From the NCBI GenBank assembly GCA_902465435.1, contig CABQNH010000018.1:1-37518 (forward strand): a stretch of 37,518 nt of DNA, in the 5' to 3' direction. The DNA comes from an uncultured Eubacteriales bacterium (GTDB lineage Bacteria > Bacillota > Clostridia > Oscillospirales > Oscillospiraceae). The notes below the pieces were generated by a model. It saw only the letters and a list, made by a program, of their open reading frames with translations, was not told the origin of the DNA and ran no database searches. The position numbers and the translations under genes were made by a program. How positions within the stretch are numbered: the first letter of the stretch is position 1; each line of letters opens with the position of its first letter. Positions 23,880 through 31,787 of the stretch are shown here, one piece after another.

Positions 23880-24536
23880 TCATTCGTCTGAAAGCGTATA
23901 CAGCGCACAGTATTCCTCCAGCAGCTTTGCAGCCCTTTCAAAGTTGAATACGCCGCAGGTGCACGGCATGGCAAGCTCCAGTCCGGCCTCCTCGGGCGTC
24001 ATTTCACCCTTTTTGATCTTGCAGAGCACCCGGTTCACCATGCCGACCGAAACCTGTGCATGCCCGCACATGGTCGTAAGCTCCATCGGCTTTTCGTCCG
24101 GCAGCTCGTCAACACGGCCGATCACGCCGAGCGACTGGGTCAGCCCGTGCGGCTGCAGGTGCGCATGGCGGCAGCAGGCAAACAGCTTGTCGTAAAGACC
24201 GCTCATGACGACCGAAATACCGATTTCCGCCTCGTTGAGCTGCTTGAGCATTTCCGCCGTGTTCTCCTCGCTGTCAAACAGGGCGTGGACGACCGTTTTG
24301 CAGTTTTCATGGATCCAGTCGTAGTCGTGAATTAAAAGGCTGCCAAACTTTCCGTCGCTGAGGTTGATTGCATGGTTTGCCTTGCCCGTCTCCAGAAATT
24401 TTCGGTAGGCCGGGATATGATCGTAGCCCTTATCGTTCGTTCCCTTGCGGTTAAAGCCCTTTGCGGCAAGGCAGAGCATCACGAAGTCATGAGAAAGGCT
24501 TTCATAGCTTCCTGTTCGATGTAAGGTATGTGACAT
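23880..24536 (-). CDS. Unrecognised Cys/His-rich protein in the redox operon
   Basis: A 218-residue soluble protein I cannot assign. It begins MSHTLHRTGSYESLSHDFVM. Nine cysteines (C22, C79, C121, C122, C157, C172, C192, C194, C210) and many histidines stand out, with motifs FACCRHAHLQPHG, MCGHAQVS and MPCTCGVFNFERA. These could hold a metal or cluster. A middle segment (KFGSLLIHDYDWIHENCK) is mixed alpha/beta in character. Start ATG 24536 comes one nucleotide after the stop of the preceding Fe-S protein, with GGAGG upstream, so the two are probably made together. The position between Fe-S/flavin proteins and PFOR suggests a redox or maturation role, by context only. Confidence 0.85.
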   Translation of the reverse strand: MSHTLHRTGSYESLSHDFVMLCLAAKGFNRKGTNDKGYDHIPAYRKFLETGKANHAINLSDGKFGSLLIHDYDWIHENCKTVVHALFDSEENTAEMLKQLNEAEIGISVVMSGLYDKLFACCRHAHLQPHGLTQSLGVIGRVDELPDEKPMELTTMCGHAQVSVGMVNRVLCKIKKGEMTPEEAGLELAMPCTCGVFNFERAAKLLEEYCALYTLSDE

Positions 24537-24537
24537 G

Positions 24538-25332
24538 TTAACCCTCCTGCCTTTCCTCGCCCTCAAGCTCCCAATACGGGATCGCCTGCGGCGGATGCGC
24601 AAGCGGCCGTCCAAGGCCGGTCGTCATTTTTCCGTTCGGTCTGGCCTTTAAGCCGGCTGCCGCCAAAACATCGTCACCCTGGCAGTGGAAGCCGCGGTCA
24701 AACAGCGACGCCAGCGCCACGGAAGCAACGCAGTGAAGCTTCGGCTCCAGCTCCTTAATGATGCGCAGCGCCTCAATCGCCTTGTCAATCGGCACAACCA
24801 TCTCCAGAATGGTTGACAGCACCTTCTCATCCAGCACCTCCGGCTTAAAGGTGCCAGTCTTCGGGTCGCTCATGAGCGCCGTACAGGGATTGCACGGCTC
24901 AAATTCCACGTCCAGCTTGGCAAGCGCCTGCGCAACCATCTGGACATCGTGATAGCGCGCGCCGATCGCGGGACGGCCAAACTCCACAAACAGGCCGACA
25001 TGATCCATCGGGATAATGCCCGTGACCTCGTTGGTCTTCATTTCCTCCGTTCCGCGGCCGTGCCCCTGCGTGACCGGATGATCCACGACGGGATCGCTGA
25101 ACTGCGCGCGGATAATGCGCGGCCAGCCGTAATCCGGCATATACATTGCGTCCGTCTCGCAGCCTGCAAGCTTTTTGCAAAGGCCGCAGTCAACGCATTC
25201 GTCCTCATTGATTTCGTAGTAAAGATGCCCGTCCACGGGATCACGCCGCAGGATATGCACCTGCGCACCGCTGACTGTGCAGATCTGCGCGCAGCGCCCG
25301 CAGGCAACGCATTTTGTTTTATCGATTCTCAC
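24538..25332 (-). CDS. Two-cluster ferredoxin-like protein with unknown C-terminal domain
   Basis: A 264-residue protein. Residues 1-65 form a ferredoxin domain with C8, C11, C14, C18 and C46, C49, C52, C58; the second motif has five residues before its last Cys (CVDCGLCKKLAGC). Residues 100-264 are not familiar: GIIPMDHVGLFVEFGRPAIG, a CNPC pair (C147, C150), C201, C217 and a C-terminal part with KMTTGLGRPLAHPP. The start is GTG 25332 after AGGAGG; the longer open frame overlaps the FAD gene. It probably carries electrons between the FAD oxidoreductase, the CODH-like protein and PFOR (inference from neighbours). Confidence 0.85.
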   Translation of the reverse strand: MRIDKTKCVACGRCAQICTVSGAQVHILRRDPVDGHLYYEINEDECVDCGLCKKLAGCETDAMYMPDYGWPRIIRAQFSDPVVDHPVTQGHGRGTEEMKTNEVTGIIPMDHVGLFVEFGRPAIGARYHDVQMVAQALAKLDVEFEPCNPCTALMSDPKTGTFKPEVLDEKVLSTILEMVVPIDKAIEALRIIKELEPKLHCVASVALASLFDRGFHCQGDDVLAAAGLKARPNGKMTTGLGRPLAHPPQAIPYWELEGEERQEG

Positions 25333-25354
25333 GTTCGTAACCTCCTGTAGAATG

Positions 25355-26563
25355 TCAGGAAAAAGCGTCTGCAAAGCAGACTGTGCCCGGCTCCGGCGAA
25401 AGCGTGTCCGCCGGAAGCTGACGCCGCATCCGATCCGCAAGGGTCCCCGCCCCGCTGATTTCGCCGACAAGAAGCATTCCGATCAGGCGGCCGCCGCGCA
25501 GAACGAGCTTGCGATAAACGCGTCCCTTCCGGTATACCATCGTCTTGTCGCCTTCCTCGGGGTGAATACAGCCTGCCGAGACGATCGGAAGCGTTAAAAA
25601 GTGCGTACTGTTGACGGCAAGATAGCTGTCATAGACGCAGGCGCTTCCCGCCATATTTCTCGCCGCAGTCTCGCCCTGCTCCACCGCGCCCGGCCACGTC
25701 GCCGATTTGACCGGCTTGCCCGTCAGGCAATCGCAAACCTGCGCAGCGTCTCCGGCCGCAAAGATATCGGGGTCGCTTGTCTGCATGTGCCGATCCACCA
25801 GAATGCCCCGCTCGACCTCCAGCCCGGCCTGCTCGGCAAGCTGCGTGTTGGCGTGCGTACCGGCCGCAAGCACGGCAAGCTGGCAGGGATATTCCCGCCC
25901 GTCGATGATCGCCGCGCAGACGCGCCCTTCCGCGTCCTTTCTCCATTCCGAAACCGTCGTTCCGGTCATGACGCGAATCCCGTTTGCCTCCAGCTCTTCG
26001 CGAACCAATTCCGACGCCGTCTCATCCATGCGATCCGTCATAATGCGGCGGCGTGCCGTAAGAATCGTTTGAATCCCGCGCTGGCTGAGCGCGATGGCAG
26101 ATTTCACACCGATCAAACCTGCGCCCATCACAACGGCGCAGGAGGCGTTCTGCGCGTTCTCGTTCAGCCGGTCAAGCTGCGCGGTGTTCCACAGGCATTC
26201 GATGCCTTCGGCATCCACGCCGGAAATCGGAAGCTTCACCGGCGAAGAACCGGTAGCGAGCAGCAGCTTATCATAAATAAGCTCCGTGCCATCCTCCAGC
26301 GCAACGCACCTGCGCGCGCGGTCGATTGCGGTCACACGAACGCCCATGCGGCAGCAGATGCCCGCGCTCTGAAAGCTCTGCGCATCCTGCAGCGTCAGCG
26401 CGTCGCGCGAAATGTGCGCCGCCAGCGCATCGGTCAGCAGGATCCGGCTGTAGTACCAGTCCTTCTCCTCGGTCACGACGGTGATTTCCGCCTGCGGGTC
26501 GATGCGCCGAAGCAGAAAGGCCGCCGCCGCGCCCGCCGCGCCCTGTCCGATTATGATGTACAT
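25355..26563 (-). CDS. FAD-dependent pyridine nucleotide-disulfide-type oxidoreductase
   Basis: A 402-residue flavoprotein of the NADH oxidase/nitrite reductase-like class. The N-terminal FAD site is MYIIIGQGAAGAAAAFLLRR, then LLLATGSSPVKLP; the NAD(P) site is VVMGAGLIGVKSAIAL; the second FAD contact is DPDIFAAGDAAQVCD. No redox-active Cys pair is evident. Similar FAD-NAD oxidoreductases sit next to cooS and cooF in several anaerobes and pass electrons between Fe-S proteins and NAD(P) (family knowledge). It starts one nucleotide after the CODH-like gene, so a complex with it is likely. The frame open upstream of ATG 26563 is CODH-like gene in another phase. Confidence 0.9.
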   Translation of the reverse strand: MYIIIGQGAAGAAAAFLLRRIDPQAEITVVTEEKDWYYSRILLTDALAAHISRDALTLQDAQSFQSAGICCRMGVRVTAIDRARRCVALEDGTELIYDKLLLATGSSPVKLPISGVDAEGIECLWNTAQLDRLNENAQNASCAVVMGAGLIGVKSAIALSQRGIQTILTARRRIMTDRMDETASELVREELEANGIRVMTGTTVSEWRKDAEGRVCAAIIDGREYPCQLAVLAAGTHANTQLAEQAGLEVERGILVDRHMQTSDPDIFAAGDAAQVCDCLTGKPVKSATWPGAVEQGETAARNMAGSACVYDSYLAVNSTHFLTLPIVSAGCIHPEEGDKTMVYRKGRVYRKLVLRGGRLIGMLLVGEISGAGTLADRMRRQLPADTLSPEPGTVCFADAFS

Positions 26564-26564
26564 A

Positions 26565-27884
26565 TCAAGCCTCCGCCGTCGGCACGCGAATCCCGGCCTT
26601 CTCCAGCTGGCAGGCAATTTCCGGGCGCAGCTCCAGCTTGCTGTCCGCGATCGAGCAGCCGATCCCGGCTGCAGCAAGCGCCGCCGCGATTGCATACGGT
26701 TTGTTATGCGTCAGCTCCGTAAACACAGCGTAGGTATTCTCCAACCCCTCCGCAGCCTTCAGGAAGACGCCGGCTGCATGGCAGGAGCCGATATAAACCG
26801 CAGGCGCCAGTCCGGCCGCAGCGACGGGATAATTTCCGCCGCGATAGGTCTTCGAACACATTCCGGCCTTCGCCAGAGACATACCGGCGCAGCCCGCCGT
26901 CACGACAAAATAACCTTCATCGATATAACCTGCCGCGAGATTGGCAACATCCCAATCCTGCGTATGCGCAGCACCGCCGCAGCCGCCGAGGAATACAACG
27001 CCCTTTGTGCCGTTCTGCGCCTTCTCCATGAGCGCGCGCAGCGTTTTCACGCCGCGCACTGTTTCCATCTCCACGGTAACGGGCGCGCAATTTGTGCGCA
27101 TTGCGTTTTTCCCTGCCGATTCAACGGCCGCCGCAGCCACCGCTGCCGGGTCGATCTCACCTGCGAACACGGCGATGCCCTGCTCCGCCGCCAGTGTATA
27201 GACCGCAGGCGGCACGCACTGCCGGCCGACCACAACGGCATCGATCAGTCCCGTCAGAAGCGCCGCATCCTGTGAAGCATAATTCGTCAATACCGGTACG
27301 CCGTGCGTCAGCTCGCTGCCGCAGGCGGAAACCACGTTCAAATGCGCCTGCGCCTGCAGCGCGGCAACCGTCTTGCAGTCGGCCGTGCCAAGCAGCAGAA
27401 CATTCGGCTTCTCCGGACGGAGGATCCCAAAGCTTGCTTCCTGCGTTCGCGTCTCCTCCGGGATCTGTTCCGCAATGGCGCGCAGGAGCTTCCCTGCCTC
27501 CTCGCCGACCTTCTCCGGCGTGCCGCTGCCGAGCATGGAATCTGCCGCGCACAGCGCGTTCGGGCAGAGCGCCTCGCGCACACCCAGCGCACCGGCGGTC
27601 TGCCAGAGACCGATCAGCCCCTCAGAAAAGCGCCGCATCACCGATTCCGCTTGAAGCTGCAATGCAGTCTTTCCGCAGATCGTGACCTGTGCGCCAGTGT
27701 CAAAGGGGCTGACGCGGCAGGGGCCGTCGGCGCACTGTGTGCAGCAAAGGCAGCTTCTTCCGAAGCCGCACTGCGGCTGCTGCCGTTCTGCGCGATCCCA
27801 AATCAGCGCCTTCTTCTCGCGATAGGCCTTCAGCAGCAGCTCGTCCATTGCGATATCCGCGCTCTTTTTATATACCTTCTTCAT
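26565..27884 (-). CDS. Short CODH-like (mini-CooS type) Fe-S protein
   Basis: A 439-residue homologue of the Ni-CO dehydrogenase catalytic subunit CooS, which is normally about 630. The N-terminus keeps the surface-cluster cysteines C39, C47, C48, C51, C56 and C70 at the same numbers as Carboxydothermus CODH-II. Cysteines matching C-cluster ligands remain: C188 (SACGSELTHG), C223 (VGRQCVPP), C302 (GGCGG), C332 (TAGCAGM) and C368 (IGSCHA). K395 may match the catalytic Lys. The ligand His (261 in CODH-II) seems replaced (LLLGTADCK), the His-rich proton channel is gone, and about 150-200 residues of the helical and middle domain are missing. These alignments are from memory. Ordinary CO oxidation is therefore doubtful. 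It overlaps the CooF-like gene by 17 nt. Confidence 0.85.
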   Translation of the reverse strand: MKKVYKKSADIAMDELLLKAYREKKALIWDRAERQQPQCGFGRSCLCCTQCADGPCRVSPFDTGAQVTICGKTALQLQAESVMRRFSEGLIGLWQTAGALGVREALCPNALCAADSMLGSGTPEKVGEEAGKLLRAIAEQIPEETRTQEASFGILRPEKPNVLLLGTADCKTVAALQAQAHLNVVSACGSELTHGVPVLTNYASQDAALLTGLIDAVVVGRQCVPPAVYTLAAEQGIAVFAGEIDPAAVAAAAVESAGKNAMRTNCAPVTVEMETVRGVKTLRALMEKAQNGTKGVVFLGGCGGAAHTQDWDVANLAAGYIDEGYFVVTAGCAGMSLAKAGMCSKTYRGGNYPVAAAGLAPAVYIGSCHAAGVFLKAAEGLENTYAVFTELTHNKPYAIAAALAAAGIGCSIADSKLELRPEIACQLEKAGIRVPTAEA

Positions 27885-28434
27885 GTTCGCCTACTCCTTT
27901 TACACACTCAATACTGACAACCGCACCGGTCAGGCTGGCTGCGGCGTTTTCCTTCCAGCAGCGCACCGCCCGCGCGGCGAGGCGCTTTTCCAGCTCCTGC
28001 TCATCACAATAAAGGAGCGCTCCGGTGGGACAGGCTTCCACACAATACGGCCCGTCCATTCCATAGCAGCCGTCGCACTTCACGGCCGCGGTCCCCGCCC
28101 GATTCGGCACAATTACGCCGAAGGGGCAGGACGTGACGCACATAAAGCAGCCGCAGCACTTTCCGCTGTCGAGTCGGATTTTCTGTGTCTTTTCGTCCCG
28201 GTGCAGCGCGCCCGCCGGGCAAACCTTGAGGCAGGGCGCATCTGCGCATTGGCGGCACTGCAGCGGCATACAGCCGCCGGTTTTTCCCACCACATGAACG
28301 CGCGCCATCGGTGTCGGCGATTCCTGCGCCGCTGTGCGCAGCGTTCTTCCAACGGAATCGCGGTGAATTGCGCAGGCAAGCTCACAGCTTTTGCAGCCCA
28401 AGCACTTTTCAATTTCTACCCATATTTTTTTCAT
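27868..28434 (-). CDS. CooF-like four-cluster ferredoxin
   Basis: A 188-residue electron-transfer protein with four 4Fe-4S motifs: C11/C14/C17/C21, C60/C63/C68/C72, C93/C96/C99/C103 and C120/C123/C131/C135. The layout (CLGCKSCELACAIHR, CRQCADAPCLKVCPAGAL, CCGCFMCVTSCPFGVI, CDGCYGMDGPYCVEACPTGAL) is that of CooF/HycB/DmsB-type proteins. These pair with a catalytic Fe-S enzyme; here the partner would be the CODH-like protein, whose gene overlaps its end. There is no signal peptide, so it is cytoplasmic. Confidence 0.92.
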   Translation of the reverse strand: MKKIWVEIEKCLGCKSCELACAIHRDSVGRTLRTAAQESPTPMARVHVVGKTGGCMPLQCRQCADAPCLKVCPAGALHRDEKTQKIRLDSGKCCGCFMCVTSCPFGVIVPNRAGTAAVKCDGCYGMDGPYCVEACPTGALLYCDEQELEKRLAARAVRCWKENAAASLTGAVVSIECVKGVGEHEEGI

Positions 28435-28452
28435 AAGCTCACCCGTAATTTC

Positions 28453-29367
28453 TTACATATCGCTGTACAGCTTCGGGCCATGCGTCTTGAGCCGAATCCG
28501 CCATACGGTGTTGCTTTGCCCCTCCTGCACATAGAGGTAATTCCCGTGGAACGCCAGGTTGTCAGAATGCACGCCAAGATGCTCCGGCAGGCGGATCGCG
28601 CCGTAAAGGAAGCCCTCCGGATTGCAGACGACCACCTCCGTCGCGCCAAAGTGCGCGCAGTAAAGATTTCCGTCGCTGTCTACGCAAATACCGTCCGGGC
28701 CAACGCCGCCCGTGTAGGTACAAAATACATAATTCGGCTCGCTCTTGTTGGCAGGCGGCACGCACTGCGCGGAGAGCACACGGTTTCTCGCAAACTCCGC
28801 AACAAACAGGCGTTCATCATGCGGCGCGCAGCAGATGCCATTCGGAAACGCTACGTTCTCCATCAGGCAGACGATGTCCTCGGCCTTGCCGTCCGGCGGC
28901 AGATAGAAGACGCGGCCGGTCGGATTGGTCGTGCTGGTGCCGTACGGCTCCGTGAAATAGAAGCCGCCGCGCGTATCAAAGCAGCAGTCGTTCAGGCCGG
29001 AGAAGTGTCCGTTTTTGTACCGATCCGCAATCAGATGCCGCTCGCCGCTTTCGGGATCCGCCCAATAAATCTTTCCGACCTTATCCGCCACAAAAAGACG
29101 GCCGTCCTTATGAAACGCCATGCCGTTCGGCGCGTCCTCGCTGGGGCCGACCACGACAGGCTTCCCGTCGTCGATCCGGATAATCTGTCCCTTGGGCGTG
29201 GAAACCATCCACATCCGCCCCTGACGGTCGAAGTTCATGCCCTCAATATGGCCATAAACCTCCGCAACCTTTTCCCATTCGCTTTCCGGATCGACGATCT
29301 GGTCAATGGAAAGCATTCGCGGTGCAGGCTGCTTCGCCCGCTCGAAAATCACGATCTTGTCCTCCAT
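28453..29367 (-). CDS. SMP-30/gluconolactonase-family lactonase
   Basis: A 304-residue six-bladed beta-propeller lactonase. Metal ligands typical of the family are visible: E42 (HIEGMNF), N126 (SGLNDCCF), N176 (FPNGICC) and D225 (VGPDGICVD). Members hydrolyse sugar lactones and, in some fungi, pantoyl lactone. Start ATG 29367 lies 8 nt after AGGAGG; upstream in-frame ATGs are too close to that site or lie inside panB. The gene starts 13 nt after panB. No signal peptide is seen, so it acts on an intracellular lactone, possibly formed by oxidation of the imported substrate (inference). Confidence 0.88.
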   Translation of the reverse strand: MEDKIVIFERAKQPAPRMLSIDQIVDPESEWEKVAEVYGHIEGMNFDRQGRMWMVSTPKGQIIRIDDGKPVVVGPSEDAPNGMAFHKDGRLFVADKVGKIYWADPESGERHLIADRYKNGHFSGLNDCCFDTRGGFYFTEPYGTSTTNPTGRVFYLPPDGKAEDIVCLMENVAFPNGICCAPHDERLFVAEFARNRVLSAQCVPPANKSEPNYVFCTYTGGVGPDGICVDSDGNLYCAHFGATEVVVCNPEGFLYGAIRLPEHLGVHSDNLAFHGNYLYVQEGQSNTVWRIRLKTHGPKLYSDM

Positions 29368-29380
29368 GCTCATGGCCTCC

Positions 29381-30223
29381 TTATTCATACTCCCGGAACA
29401 GCGCATTCAGCTCGTCGAGATTTTCCGAGAAGTGATAGGCATGCTCCGGCTGCGGATATGCTTTGGTCTTGACGTCATGCGCAAATTTGTTGTAGCCTTC
29501 AATGATAGCGTTCTTAAAATCGTCATAAACCTTGACGAATTTCGGCGTTCTGTCATACATACCGAACATATCGTAGCAGGTAAAGCCGAAGCCGTCGCAG
29601 GGTACGCCCGCGCCGAAGACCGGGATATCCAGCTTCTTCACCAAAAACGCCATGACCTCTGCCGGGACGGACTCGACAAGCACGGCCTTCGCACCGGCCT
29701 CCTGCACCGCCAGCGCATCCTCGATCAGCGCCCGCGCCGACGCAACGGTTTTCGCCTGCGTCTTATGGCCGCCGAGGATGCCCGCCGCCTGCGGCGTCAA
29801 GCCGATGTGCGCAAAGGTTACGATTCCGGCGTCCGTGATCGCACGGATGCGGTCACACATCGCGCGGCCGCCCTCCAGCTTCACCGCGTCGGCCTTGGTC
29901 TCCTTGATCAGTCGAACCGCATTGTGGACGCCCTGCTCAACGCTCTCCTGATAGCTGCCGAAGGTCATATCCGCAATCAGGAAGGTGTTGGGCGCTCCGC
30001 GGCGCACCGCCTCGCAGTGATCGATCAGCTGCTCCATCGTAACGGGCATGGTCGTGTCATAGCCATACACCGTCATGCCCATGGAATCACCGCAAAGGAT
30101 CATGTCAATCTCCGTCTGATCGACGAGCTTTGCCCAGCAGTAATCATAAATCACCGCCACGGCAAACGGCTCGTCCCGATGCCGCATTTCCTGAATTTCA
30201 AAAATATTTTTCTTTTTTTTCAT
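29381..30223 (-). CDS. panB: PanB-family 2-oxoacid hydroxymethyltransferase
   Basis: A 280-residue TIM-barrel enzyme of the ketopantoate hydroxymethyltransferase family, which adds a methylene-THF-derived hydroxymethyl group to 2-oxoisovalerate and is reversible. All expected active residues are present: D46 (CGDSMGM), D85 (ADMTFGS), K115 and E117 (VKLEGG), H139 (AHIGLTPQ) and catalytic E184 (VESVP). The usual partners panC and panD are absent, and the gene leads a fermentation/redox operon under an IclR regulator. A biosynthetic role is therefore not assured; it may run in the cleavage direction or on another 2-oxo acid. The gene symbol marks family only. Confidence 0.88.
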   Translation of the reverse strand: MKKKKNIFEIQEMRHRDEPFAVAVIYDYCWAKLVDQTEIDMILCGDSMGMTVYGYDTTMPVTMEQLIDHCEAVRRGAPNTFLIADMTFGSYQESVEQGVHNAVRLIKETKADAVKLEGGRAMCDRIRAITDAGIVTFAHIGLTPQAAGILGGHKTQAKTVASARALIEDALAVQEAGAKAVLVESVPAEVMAFLVKKLDIPVFGAGVPCDGFGFTCYDMFGMYDRTPKFVKVYDDFKNAIIEGYNKFAHDVKTKAYPQPEHAYHFSENLDELNALFREYE

Positions 30224-30250
30224 GATAAACGCCCACCTTCTTGCATTTGT

Positions 30251-30302
30251 GTTAAAATATTTTACGATTCTATTTGTAAATCCGGCCGGAATATGCTATA
30301 AT
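30251..30302. promoter_or_regulatory. Divergent panB/iclR control region
   Basis: On the plus strand TTGTAA (30274-30279) and TATAAT (30297-30302), 17 nt apart, make a good iclR promoter. The minus strand has a weak panB promoter candidate, TTTACA overlapping the iclR -35. An AT palindrome TAAAATATTTTA (30253-30264) and TTTACGATT (30261-30269) lie between. TAAAATATTT and TTTACGATT recur upstream of the PTS IIB gene, making them candidate regulator sites. Confidence 0.55.
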
Positions 30303-30343
30303 TTCTACAAACTCACCATTCTTTATAGAAGGACACGAACGAT

Positions 30344-31129
30344 ATGACAAAAGAAATGACGAATGATAAAAACAAGGGCTCCATTCAGTCGGTTGAACGC
30401 GCATTGAAAATTCTCGAGGTTCTCTCAACACGAAACGAGGGAATGTCCACCTTGGAGGTCGGCGCGCTGCTCGGCATTAACCGCACCACAACGTATAGCC
30501 TGCTGAATACGCTGGAAAACAATCGCTACGTTTTTAAAAACGCGGAATCCAAGTACTGGATCAGCTCCAAGCTGTTTGAGCTTGGCAGCATTTTTCCGCG
30601 CAAGGTTCCGCTCGCGCGGACGGCGCAGCCGTATATCAACACGCTGTTCCACCAATACCATATCGGCATTAAGCTTGCGATCACCTCGCACCCGGACTCC
30701 CCCGTCGTCATTCTGAGCAAGAACGAGGAGTCCGACGTTGCGCCGCAGCTCGGCACGACTCTGTCGCTCTCGGCAACTGCAACCGGCAAGGTCGCTCTGG
30801 CCTTTGCCCCGGAGTCGATCCGTCAGGAATTGATCGACAGCCTCACCATGGTTCGCTACACGAATAACACGATTATGGATAAGCAGGAGCTTCTGCGGGA
30901 GCTTGCGCGCATCCGCTCATTGGATTACGCACTGGACAATGAGGAAGCGCTGGACAATACGACCTGCATCGCCTTCCCGATTTTTAATGTGCATAAGCAC
31001 CTGATCGGCGTCCTCGGTTTTTCCGACACGACAAGCCGCATCCAGCCCCTTATGCCGGAGCTGGTCAAGGCCGGACTGCAAAACAGCAAGTCCATCTCAC
31101 GGGAATTCGGCTGGTCTGAAACGGAATAA
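30344..31129 (+). CDS. IclR-family transcriptional regulator
   Basis: A 261-residue regulator. The N-terminal winged helix (SVERALKILEVLSTRNEG, then STLEVGALLGINRTTTYSLL, about residues 15-65) is followed by the C-terminal ligand-binding domain (LSLSATATGKVALAFAPES, DYALDNEEALDNTTCIAFP). IclR proteins usually sense the substrate or intermediate of an adjacent catabolic pathway. It is divergent from the panB-buk operon and next to the PTS/aldolase unit, so it is the likely local controller of both. The ligand is unknown. Start ATG 30344 follows AGAAGGA. Confidence 0.92.
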   Translation: MTKEMTNDKNKGSIQSVERALKILEVLSTRNEGMSTLEVGALLGINRTTTYSLLNTLENNRYVFKNAESKYWISSKLFELGSIFPRKVPLARTAQPYINTLFHQYHIGIKLAITSHPDSPVVILSKNEESDVAPQLGTTLSLSATATGKVALAFAPESIRQELIDSLTMVRYTNNTIMDKQELLRELARIRSLDYALDNEEALDNTTCIAFPIFNVHKHLIGVLGFSDTTSRIQPLMPELVKAGLQNSKSISREFGWSETE

Positions 31130-31143
31130 CGTCTCTGTCTGAT

Positions 31144-31158
31144 CCTTCCGAAGGAAGG
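31144..31158 (+). other. Small hairpin after iclR
   Basis: CCTTCC and GGAAGG with a 3-nt loop, 14 nt past the iclR stop, with no U tract. The same CCTTCC/GGAAGG core recurs in the stronger hairpin at 31355-31384. Confidence 0.35.
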
Positions 31159-31354
31159 CTCGCAGACTGACGATCAAACCCATAACCGTCAAAACGGGAA
31201 CGCATTTCGGACGATTCCCATACGAAGCGTATCTACTCCACTTTTAGGAAAAATCCAAACCAATTCGGTGCAAAAATTAGATACTATCTATTGTTTTGAC
31301 TTATTTTAGAGCTTTTTGAAATCTGTCCGCGTGCGATCGAGTATTCGGTGCGCT

Positions 31355-31396
31355 AGGGTATCCTTCCTTCGGGAAGGATACCCTATTTATTTTTTC
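31355..31396 (+). terminator. Strong hairpin between iclR and PTS IIA
   Basis: A 13-bp stem (AGGGTATCCTTCC/GGAAGGATACCCT) with a TTCG tetraloop is followed on the plus strand by ATTTATTTTTTC. It should end iclR transcripts. Because it begins 10 nt past the IIA stop on the other strand, it may also protect or end the convergent transcript. The 200 bp between the two hairpins shows no gene. Confidence 0.75.
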
Positions 31397-31787
31397 AATG
31401 AAGATCCCATTGCCAGCGCATTCCCGCAATGGCAAGCGGCGCCGCCTGTGCAAGAACTTCCTGCGGATCCTCCAGCTCGTCGCGGAGGTTTGCGACCTCT
31501 AAAAGCAGCGGCAGGTTTGCGCCGGTCACAAGTGGAATGTCCCGCTCGCGGGACAGGCGCAGGATCGAATTGAACGGCGTTCCGCCGAACAGATCCGCAA
31601 GCACCATCACCCGGTAGTTATGCTTCTCCAGAAGCGCTTCAAGCGCCTGCATATACTCCTCGGGATCAACGCCTTCCTGCAGGGGAAGCGTTTCGATATT
31701 CTCGATCGTTCCCATAATCATCTCTGCCGAACGCACCAGTTCCTCGCAGAGATTGCCGTGCGAAATTACCAAAATACAAGTTTCCAT
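31395..31787 (-). CDS. PTS mannose-family EIIA component
   Basis: A 130-residue phosphocarrier domain of the mannose/fructose/sorbose family. The phosphorylated His is H10 in ILVISHGNLCEELV; the second signature is VLADLFGGTPFNS. It passes phosphate from HPr to the separate IIB encoded 4.6 kb upstream in the same direction. Start ATG 31787 follows GGGGG. Its first 122 nt overlap, in another frame, the read-through end of the preceding aldolase gene. Confidence 0.92.
   Translation of the reverse strand: METCILVISHGNLCEELVRSAEMIMGTIENIETLPLQEGVDPEEYMQALEALLEKHNYRVMVLADLFGGTPFNSILRLSRERDIPLVTGANLPLLLEVANLRDELEDPQEVLAQAAPLAIAGMRWQWDLH

Noticed and set aside
26565..27884. Hybrid cluster protein (Hcp) instead of a CODH-like protein
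   Set aside because: The N-terminal cysteine pattern (C39, C47, C48, C51, C56, C70) and the GC...GC...GSC pattern at the C-terminus follow CooS, not Hcp.
30224..30343. Riboswitch (for example a THF riboswitch) ahead of panB
   Set aside because: The 120-bp gap is AT-rich with divergent promoters and no conserved aptamer-like structure I can see.
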